The notes under the pieces are model-generated. The model saw nothing but the letters and a program-made list of their open reading frames with translations, ran no database searches and was not told where the DNA came from. Below, piece after piece: positions 6,133 to 11,702 of a stretch of 11,702 nucleotides of DNA (its first letter is position 1; each line of letters opens with the position of its first letter). This stretch comes from an uncultured Ruminococcus sp. (lineage in GTDB: Bacteria; Bacillota_A; Clostridia; Oscillospirales; Ruminococcaceae), in contig ONBA01000047.1 in assembly GCA_900315975.1 (NCBI GenBank), forward strand, positions 1-11,702, written 5' to 3'. The position numbers were made by a program, and so were the translations under genes.

Positions 6133-9061
6133 AGAAATCCTGAAAACCTGTGCCGATAACAATAACTACACAATTTATACTGCATTTTGCAAGGCACAGC
6201 GTATTATGATGAGGTCATACTCGCCTGTGTGCAGTATCAGCGGCGGCTCGGACAGTGACATCATGCTCGATATGATACATAAAGTCGATGAGGACGGAAA
6301 AGTGACCTATTTCTGGATAGACACAGGGTTGGAGTATATGCCAAAAGAAATGCAGGACAGCTCTCACCTTTACGGTGTGGAGATAGACAGCATTTCGGGA
6401 CGTATCGCTCAGGCACTTTACCCTGATGCGGATATTGCAATAAGCGGTTTTGAGAAAAACAGCTTTCAGAACGGCTGTTTTGATGTTGCCGTGGGCAATG
6501 TTCCGTTCGGTGAGCTGGGCTTTAAGGACGAAAAGCACTCCACCACGAAACTGCACGATTACTTCTTCATGGAAGCAATGGACAAAGTAAAGAACGGGGG
6601 CATTGTCGCTTTCGTCACTTCGGCAGGCACACTTGACAAGCACGATGAAAGCACTCGCCAGATGTTGGCGGATAAGGCTGACCTGATAGGTGCAATCCGT
6701 CTGCCGGGCGGTAAAAACGGTGCTTTCCATGACAATGCCGGTACGGACGTAACAACGGATATTATCTTTTTGCAAAAGCATGAGGGCAAGTCTGTTGCTG
6801 AAATGTCTGATATTCCCGATTGGGTGCATATCGGTGAAACGGCTGACGGTCTGCCTATCAATCAGTATTTTGCAGATAATCCTGATATGGTGCTTGGCAA
6901 AGTTGTCGAGGGCAACAAGCTCTATGGTTCAGGCACAATGGTCGTTGCCGAGGACGGCTTTGACCTGAAATCTGCACTTCATGAAGCGGTCGGCAAGCTG
7001 TCTGCGGAGATCAGCCATGACAAAGCCCGTGACGTTTATGCTAAGACCGAACAGGGGCTTGCGGTGAAGATACCGTCCGATCTGCGTAATTTCAGCTTTT
7101 TTATGCAGGACGATGCTGTCTATTTCAAGAAAAATGCTGTTTCCTTTGAACAGCGTTTTGACAAGAAAAACGCACAGTTTGGCAGATACAAGGCTTTTAT
7201 CGAGCTGAGGGATATTACCCGTGAACTTATTCAGGCTCAGGAGCTTAACAAGCCCGACAGCGTTATCGCTGATTTGCAGGCAAAACTCGGAAAGTCCTAC
7301 GATGACTTCTATAATAAGTATGGGCTTATCCACAGCAAGACCAACAAACGCTATTTCAATGAGGATATTTCGTATAACCTTGTTGCAGGGCTGGAAAAGA
7401 AAATCGACAAGGATAAACTTGTCGAGAAGTCAGATATTTTCACAAAGCGCACGATCTGCCCTCCGAAGGCGGTGGAGTGCGTGGAGACAGCTATGGAAGC
7501 CCTCACGCTTTCGGTGGCTGAAAAAGCGAAAGTGGACTTTGATTATATGTCAAAGCTCACGGGAATGTCGGAAGATGAGCTGAAACAGGAGCTTGTGGGT
7601 GAAATTTTCAAAATTCCCCATACCGAAAACACTTATCAGACGGCAAGCGAATACTTGTCGGGTGATATTCGTGCGAAACTGCGTGAAGCGGAGGAAATTG
7701 CGGAGTATGACTCCGATTTTAATATCAACGTGAACGCTTTGCAGAAAGCAATGCCCGAGCCGTTAAAGGCTGGCGATATTGATGTGAAGATCGGTGCGAC
7801 TTGGCTTGATCCAAAGTATTACGATCAGTTCATGTATGAATTGCTCGGCACTCCCGACAACAACAGGGCTGACAAACCTCAGAGCCGTTGGTTCAAGCAC
7901 TCTCTTATTCAGGCGGAATACTCCGAACACTCCAACAGCTGGCACATCGCCAACAAAAAGGCTGACAGGTCGGTGCTTGTCAATCAGAAGTACGGCTCAG
8001 GAAAGATGAACGCTTATGAGATCATGGAGCATCTGCTCAACCTGAAAGAGCCGAAGGTCTATAAGACTATTGAGGTACCGGACGGATTGGGCGATACTAA
8101 GGAAAAGCGTGTCATTGACGAAGAAGCAACCCGTGTGGTTCAGAAAAAGGCTAAGGAGATCAAGAAGGCTTTCAAGACCTGGATCTTCAAGGACGCAGAG
8201 CGCCGTGAAGCGATCGTTGACCGGTACAATGAGCTTTTCAACTCCATTCGTCCCCGTGAGTTCGACGGCAGCGCTCTTTCTTTCCCGATGATGAACAGCA
8301 GTATTCATCTGCACGATCATCAGCGCAATGCGATAGCACACGCTATGTTCGGCGGTAATACGCTGTTTGCTCACAGTGTTGGTGCGGGCAAGACCTTTGA
8401 GATGATAGCAACAGCGATGGAATCAAAAAGGCTCGGTCTTTGCACAAAATCGCTGTTTGCCGTACCGAATCACTTGACAGAGCAGATCGGTGATGATTTT
8501 ATGAAGCTGTACCCGGGCGCTAACATCTTGGTTGCAACTAAAAAGGACTTTCAGAAAGCAAACCGTCAGCAGTTATTTGCTAAAATCGCAACAGGCAATT
8601 ATGATGCGGTGATCATCGGTCACTCACAGCTTGGCATGATACCAATGTCAAGGGAACGACAGGAAATGGTTATACAGAGCCAGATAGACGATATTCTTGA
8701 AGGCATTGAGGAACTGAAACGGAGCGAAGGCTCAAAATTTCAAATCAAGGCTATGGAGAAAACAAGAAAGAGCTTGCAGAAACAGCTCGACAGGCTTGAA
8801 AAGGTCAATCAGGACGGCACTATCACCTTTGAACAGCTTGGCGTGGACAAGTTATTCGTTGATGAGGCCCATGAATTTAAGAATTTGTTCACCCCGACAA
8901 AGCTGACGAACGTGGCAGGCATTTCAAATTCTGCTTCTCAGAAAGCACTCGATCTTTTCCTCAAATGCAGATACCTCGATGAAAAGACAGGCGGCAAGGG
9001 CGTTATCTTTGCAACTGGCACGCCCATTGCTGCACTCCACCATATTCCGAAAACGGCGTAA
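6125..9061 (+). pseudogene. Chimeric ORF: ATP-PPase (PAPS-reductase-like) start fused to partial N6-methylase/SNF2-helicase polyvalent protein, C-terminally truncated
   Basis: The open frame has 978 codons from ATG at 6125 (SD GGGAGGG, overlap with the previous stop); GTG at 6122 is an alternative. Residues 1-71 are an ATP-pyrophosphatase start with the loop SISGGSDSDIM and FWIDTGLEY, as in ICE PAPS-reductase-like proteins. At about 6338 the frame switches to KEMQDSSHLYGVEIDSISGR, the region after motif I of the N6-adenine methylase domain of giant ICE polyvalent proteins; NVPFG (about 126) is its catalytic NPPY-like motif. An SF2/SNF2-type helicase follows: HDHQRNAI (about 730), Walker A VGAGKTFEM (about 752), DEAH (about 913), ATGTP (about 964). 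After ATGTPI the protein ends in AALHHIPKTA. Intact relatives exceed 2000 residues. Methylase motif I, the N-terminal modules and helicase motifs IV-VI are missing, so neither activity is likely. Confidence 0.8.
9018..9035. other. Probable insertion boundary of a serine-recombinase element within the helicase gene
   Basis: Similarity to the helicase ends at ATGTPI (about 9011-9028); intact relatives continue with SNS-type residues. The next bases are non-coding and run into the convergent recombinase gene ending at 9075. One attachment site should therefore lie near 9020-9035. The partner end is outside the window, so the exact crossover cannot be defined. An imperfect inverted repeat (9051-9058 with 9065-9072, 7 of 8) follows and may be part of the site or a weak terminator. 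Confidence 0.6.
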
Positions 9062-9074
9062 AATCGCGGTTTCC

Positions 9075-10622
9075 TTATATACTGAACTTTACCTCAATGC
9101 CATTTTCATCACTCACATAGACTGCTTCAAGCATAATCGCCGCAAGCTCGTGCTTTTCGGGAATGGAGAGCTTGTCCCAATGTTTCATCGGCTTTTCCAA
9201 AGGCGCGGTATCAACCGTCCTGCGCTTACGAGCCTTTGCCTGCATCTTACGCTCCAGAGCTGCCTTCTGTTCGTGCAGCTCATTGACCGTGTTCTGAATA
9301 TACTCAAACAGCACCGTATCGGCATCGCCGAGTTTTTTCATCAGCTTGCGGATCTCTTCATCTATCTTGATGATCTCAGCCCTCAACGCTTCGGTGTCGG
9401 CATCAGGAGCGTCTGCACTTCGCTTTGCGATAACAAGCTGATCAATACGGTCACGCATCGCCTGCAGGGCAGCACTCTCGACTTCTTCGGGACGGATTTT
9501 CAGGAACTTCTTCACACAGCCTTCCTTACGGTATGCTCCCGAATCTCTGAGGTATCTGTAACGCTTACCACTTTTGGCATTGTCATAGTAGTGGATTTCC
9601 AAATGATAGCCGCAGTGACCGCATTTCAGAAAACCCGTCAGCCACGAATGATTGGCGTTCGCATTGTTCGGGATACGCTTGTTATGGGCTTTCTTGTCCT
9701 GAACGGCAAGCCATACGCTTGCATCGACCAGACCTTCATGATACCCGACCTTAACAAAAGTTACTCCCGAAGCCCTATGAATAAACACCCCGTGGATACC
9801 GTCATAGGCTTCAATATCATCGAGTATCTCATAGCCTTTGGAAACGAAAAAAGCGTATACATCTTTGTCGGCTCTCACATACAGCGGACTTTCAAGAATA
9901 CGGCTGATGTGACTTCTGTCCATATTGTCCTTTATCTCGCCGTTATGCTTAGAAAGCGTGTAAATATCGTTCTCTTTGAAGTATTCAATCACATCTTTCA
10001 ACGAGGTTGACGGCTTCTGATACAAGTCATAGGCGATTTTTACCGACTCCGCTTGCTCCGAGGGAACAAGCACCGAGCCTGTTTTGCCGTTCACCGTTCT
10101 GCGCTCGGAGGTAAATCCATAGTAGGTCTTACCACCCTGATAGAAGCCTGTTTCCCTTGCTCTTGTGCTGTACGCATCGGCTACACGGGCAGCGATCGTC
10201 TCACGCTCAAACTCCGCAAAATTCAGCAGATTGTTTCGCATCATACGCCCTTCTTTTGTCTCCGTATTGAAAGGCTCTGAAAGAGAATAAACTGTCACGC
10301 CATAGCGGTCAAGCTCGTCCGTGATGTTAAGATACTCTCTCATGTTTCTGCTGAAACGGTCATACTTTTTCACAACGATCCTGCTGATAAGACCGTCACG
10401 AGCGTCCTGCATCATCTGCATAAATGCCGGGCGGTGCTGAACATCTTTTCCCGATTTTCCATCGTCACAATATACCTGATATTCGCAGTCTCCAACGAAC
10501 CTGATACATTCCTCCCTCTGTGCGGAAATGGACAGCGAATTGTTGCCCTTATCCTTGTCGCTCACGGAGCGGCGTACATAGATAGCCGTAATTCCGTTAT
10601 TGTTAGTTGTTGTCTTTTTCAT
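9075..10622 (-). CDS. Large serine recombinase (integrase) of an integrative mobilizable element
   Basis: The 515-residue product starts at ATG 10622, 8 nt after GGAGG. Residues 12-155 are the resolvase catalytic domain: YVRRS with nucleophile Ser19, LSISAQREE, then YDRFSRNMRE with Arg89/Arg92 and the long E-helix FAEFERETIAARV. The recombinase DNA-binding domain spans about 165-320. A zinc ribbon begins at LKCGHCGYHL (Cys334, Cys337) and has a third Cys369; the usual fourth Cys seems absent (YRYL in its place). A charged coiled coil (about 405-465), used by such integrases to control synapsis, precedes the C-terminus. It should integrate and excise its element by attP x attB recombination. 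The gene points its 3' end at the helicase junction 47 bp away, the typical position at an element end. Its promoter carries an inverted repeat. Confidence 0.92.
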   Translation of the reverse strand: MKKTTTNNNGITAIYVRRSVSDKDKGNNSLSISAQREECIRFVGDCEYQVYCDDGKSGKDVQHRPAFMQMMQDARDGLISRIVVKKYDRFSRNMREYLNITDELDRYGVTVYSLSEPFNTETKEGRMMRNNLLNFAEFERETIAARVADAYSTRARETGFYQGGKTYYGFTSERRTVNGKTGSVLVPSEQAESVKIAYDLYQKPSTSLKDVIEYFKENDIYTLSKHNGEIKDNMDRSHISRILESPLYVRADKDVYAFFVSKGYEILDDIEAYDGIHGVFIHRASGVTFVKVGYHEGLVDASVWLAVQDKKAHNKRIPNNANANHSWLTGFLKCGHCGYHLEIHYYDNAKSGKRYRYLRDSGAYRKEGCVKKFLKIRPEEVESAALQAMRDRIDQLVIAKRSADAPDADTEALRAEIIKIDEEIRKLMKKLGDADTVLFEYIQNTVNELHEQKAALERKMQAKARKRRTVDTAPLEKPMKHWDKLSIPEKHELAAIMLEAVYVSDENGIEVKFSI

Positions 10623-10640
10623 ATTATCGACCTCCGATTA

Positions 10641-10658
10641 GTATCAACTTGTTGATAC
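10641..10658 (-). promoter_or_regulatory. Perfect palindrome in recombinase leader
   Basis: GTATCAAC and GTTGATAC are perfect 8-bp arms with a 2-bp centre. It lies 19-36 nt upstream of the recombinase ATG and 5 nt before the SD at 10631-10635. It could be a repressor operator or a small RNA hairpin limiting translation. Confidence 0.55.
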
Positions 10659-10669
10659 GGCAATCGTAC

Positions 10670-10709
10670 AGCCGATATTGCGGTATCTATATTGTAGCGC
10701 ATATCGGCT
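10670..10709. promoter_or_regulatory. Inverted repeat overlapping the recombinase promoter
   Basis: Arms AGCCGATA (10670-10677) and TATCGGCT (10702-10709) extend by TGCG/CGCA past one unpaired base, giving 12 pairs around a 15-nt loop. The repeat covers the -10 box and the expected transcription start, a layout typical of an autoregulatory or excision-control operator. Confidence 0.6.
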
Positions 10710-10719
10710 GAGATTGCAA
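10691..10719 (-). promoter_or_regulatory. Sigma-A type promoter of the serine recombinase
   Basis: On the minus strand TTGCAA (10719-10714) and TACAAT (10696-10691) are spaced by exactly 17 bp. The predicted start near 10684 gives a leader of about 60 nt. The promoter lies between the small gene upstream and the recombinase, so the recombinase can be expressed separately from them. Confidence 0.6.
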
Positions 10720-10734
10720 GTGCTTTTTCTTTTT

Positions 10735-10905
10735 TTACTCAGCGATATGCTTTGTGAGAATGTCATAGATACGATTGATCTTCGCTAGCCGAATCGCTTC
10801 GGGGACACTCTCGGGGCAGGTGACTTTTACTTTAAGCACCTTGCCCTTATCGGAGATCATAGTACCTGCCTTCTCTCTGTCTACGGCAGTAGTTGTCTCT
10901 TTCAA
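10735..10905 (-). CDS. Small conserved-looking mobile-element protein, position like TnpW
   Basis: I prefer TTG at 10905, because AAGGAG lies about 4 nt upstream; the frame is open to a TTG at 10947 that has no SD. The product has 56 residues with a charged N-terminus and the block TCPESVPEAIRLAKINRIYDIL, ending KHIAE with TAA at 10735. It has no membrane segment, Cys cluster or known domain that I can name. Short proteins of this size next to the recombinase are common in Tn4451-type and related elements, and some are called TnpW, but the sequence match here is not secure. Its stop is about 16 nt before the recombinase -35 box. Function unknown. Confidence 0.5.
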   Translation of the reverse strand: MKETTTAVDREKAGTMISDKGKVLKVKVTCPESVPEAIRLAKINRIYDILTKHIAE

Positions 10906-10947
10906 ATTGCTCCTTTCCGCCTGCGATATTTTTCTCTCTACACGCAA

Positions 10948-11047
10948 TGGCTTTTAGTTGCAGGGGCGTTACGCCTGCACAGGGTAGCCGTGCGGAACGG
11001 CAGAGCCGTCCCATATCACAGCTATCGTTTTGTTGTCGGATATATTT
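10948..11047 (-). other. GC-rich structured gap between two small element genes
   Basis: About 100 nt without a gene. Two hairpins are visible: GCAGG with CCTGC (10963-10967 and 10975-10979) and a GGAACGGC/GCCGTCCC pair (about 10994-11014). There is no T-run on the minus strand. In relatives a relaxase gene is often found downstream of the accessory gene, and this gap may be what remains after its loss, but no relaxase codons are recognisable. Confidence 0.35.
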
Positions 11048-11365
11048 TTAATCCGAGTAAGGATCATTCTTCTCAAAGAAAGAAGTCTGTCCGAGCATTT
11101 CTTCCTTGTCAGCAACATCATCATCGCTGTTATCCGACACGGACTTATCGTCAGAAACAGGCGTAGCCGCCTGCTCGTGTTCTCTTGCGATCATATCCGC
11201 AAGAGCCTGTCCCTCACAGCTATACTGCCTGCACAGCGACTGATAGATCAGCAGAGCTTTCTGCTCACTCAGCTTTTCACACTCAGCCGTGTCGGTCTTG
11301 ATACGCTCTTTCAGCTTGTCGATTTTCTCATCGAGCTTCGTGATCTTCTTTGCGATGTCAGCCAT
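11048..11365 (-). CDS. Coiled-coil accessory protein of a mobilizable element
   Basis: I chose ATG at 11365 (MADIAKK), because GGTGG lies 8 nt upstream and a promoter sits 49 nt ahead; an in-frame ATG at 11383 has no SD. The 105-residue product has an N-terminal coiled coil (KITKLDEKIDKLKERIK, then CEKLSEQKALLI) and an acidic, Ser/Asp-rich tail ending DPYSD. This resembles the short coiled-coil proteins (DUF3847/DUF4315 style) encoded beside mobilization genes in Firmicute ICEs and IMEs, which may help DNA processing or relaxosome assembly. I cannot tell which family it belongs to. In such elements a relaxase normally follows; here it is absent. Confidence 0.6.
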   Translation of the reverse strand: MADIAKKITKLDEKIDKLKERIKTDTAECEKLSEQKALLIYQSLCRQYSCEGQALADMIAREHEQAATPVSDDKSVSDNSDDDVADKEEMLGQTSFFEKNDPYSD

Positions 11366-11413
11366 ATCATCACCACCGTTCATTTCGATTTCGGGATCAT
11401 ACCCGATGATAAT

Positions 11414-11443
11414 ATTATAGCGCGCAACGCTTCGCTTTGTCTA
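11414..11443 (-). promoter_or_regulatory. Promoter of the coiled-coil accessory gene
   Basis: On the minus strand TAGACA (11443-11438) and a perfect TATAAT (11419-11414) are spaced by 18 bp. The predicted start near 11407 gives a leader of about 40 nt and supports the ATG at 11365 as the translation start. Confidence 0.6.
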
Positions 11444-11702
11444 TTGGCAGTGCGCATGAACTTTGGTGTGTCAATTGAGTTTTGCGTTCGACAAATTGTT
11501 ATGGGGAATTTGATTCTATCACGAAGTTGCATAACTCTAAACGCTCTGAGGAGCGCCTGAGCGACTATTAAAGTTCGCTCAGAAATATTTTCACGCAAAC
11601 GAGGAAAATAAACCAATCCGACCTGAACGGTCGGAAGAATATCAAAATCAAACCCAGCAAGCTCTGCATATTGTGTACACAAGTTCACAATATGCGCTGG
11701 CT
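11444..11702. other. Hairpin-rich non-coding region, candidate origin of transfer
   Basis: Four inverted repeats follow one another: 11542-11546 with 11551-11555; 11559-11564 with 11575-11580; 11618-11623 with 11629-11634; and a perfect 10-bp pair GCATATTGTG (11666-11675) with 11686-11695, with a 10-nt loop. A minus-strand frame is open here but overlaps the promoter and has poor codon character, so I do not call a gene. A strong inverted repeat next to non-coding DNA upstream of a mobilization accessory gene is the usual layout of oriT. No nick-site consensus is recognised with certainty. Confidence 0.4.

Noticed and set aside
6125..6340. DndC-type phosphorothioation gene
   Set aside because: Only the first 71 residues with the ATP-PPase loop remain and no other dnd genes are near; ICE PAPS-reductase-like proteins are the closer match.
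6215..6829. Minus-strand ORF of 204 codons opposite the methylase domain
   Set aside because: Shadow of the conserved plus-strand methylase frame with no domain or start signal.
8979..10010. Plus-strand ORF of 343 codons spanning the helicase end and recombinase
   Set aside because: It starts inside the helicase in another frame and is antisense to the conserved recombinase domains; no family resemblance.
11030..11560. Plus-strand ORF of 176 codons
   Set aside because: It is antisense to the coiled-coil accessory gene and to the hairpin region; hydrophobic repeats arise from reverse-complemented Lys/Glu codons.
11380..11688. Minus-strand ORF of about 100 codons, open to the window edge, stop overlapping an ATG
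   Set aside because: It contains the accessory-gene promoter and four inverted repeats, shows no domain and no SD. It cannot be fully excluded without sequence beyond the edge.

Overview
The window looks like chromosome of a plant-fibre-degrading, cellulosome-producing Firmicute close to Ruminococcus (R. flavefaciens/R. albus type). The reasons are two type I dockerins with duplicated Ca-binding loops, a secreted multi-domain pectate lyase, an SGNH/CE-type esterase end, AT-rich Gram-positive promoters and strong AGGAGG ribosome sites. This placement rests on protein style only; no rRNA or housekeeping marker is present.

Left part (1-3800): host polysaccharide-degradation genes. The 3' end of an esterase gene reads rightward (2-583). 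It is followed by a 180-bp palindromic MITE-like repeat (599-778) and a multi-branched hairpin structure (901-1021) that ends in a T-run. A leftward, intact-looking secreted pectate lyase follows (3600-1168): signal peptide, ricin-like trefoil, PL1 domain, Thr/Ala linker, carbohydrate-associated module, dockerin. Its 3' end seems frameshifted, since 44 more coding-like codons continue in another frame to 1053. Its promoter (3724-3752), two in-frame SD/ATG pairs and a hairpin between them are visible.

Middle part (3800-5240): a graveyard of gene pieces. It holds the C-terminal HTH of an AraC regulator (-), an AraC-type cupin N-terminus (+), the frameshifted N-terminus of a secreted glycoside hydrolase (-) with promoter and RBS, the 3' end of a second dockerin enzyme (-) with terminator, then abruptly the N-terminus of an ICE-type replisome organizer (+) fused to the last 54 codons of a C5 DNA methyltransferase (+).

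Right part (5239-9061): a decayed integrative conjugative element (ICE) fragment. An apparently complete C5 cytosine methyltransferase overlaps by a few bases an unusual fusion ORF: the start of an ATP-PPase (PAPS-reductase-like) protein is joined in frame to the back half of the N6-methylase domain and the SF2/SNF2 helicase domain of a giant ICE polyvalent protein. That ORF is cut just after helicase motif ATGTP.

Far right (about 9028-11702): one end of a second, smaller element, probably an integrative mobilizable element (IME), inserted in the helicase gene. It carries a large serine recombinase (10622-9075) with a promoter overlapped by an inverted repeat, a small protein (10905-10735), a coiled-coil accessory protein (11365-11048) with its own promoter, and a 300-bp hairpin-rich non-coding stretch with an oriT-like inverted repeat at the window edge. 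The other end of the IME lies outside the window.

The arrangement suggests nested mobile elements (IME inside ICE) next to cellulosomal genes, with repeated internal deletions. At least six abrupt junctions occur in about 6 kb, so natural decay and mis-assembly both need to be considered. I see no clearly new complete system. The most testable novelties are the multi-branched RNA-like element, the fusion ORF, the IME/helicase junction and the regulatory architecture of the recombinase and pectate lyase genes.
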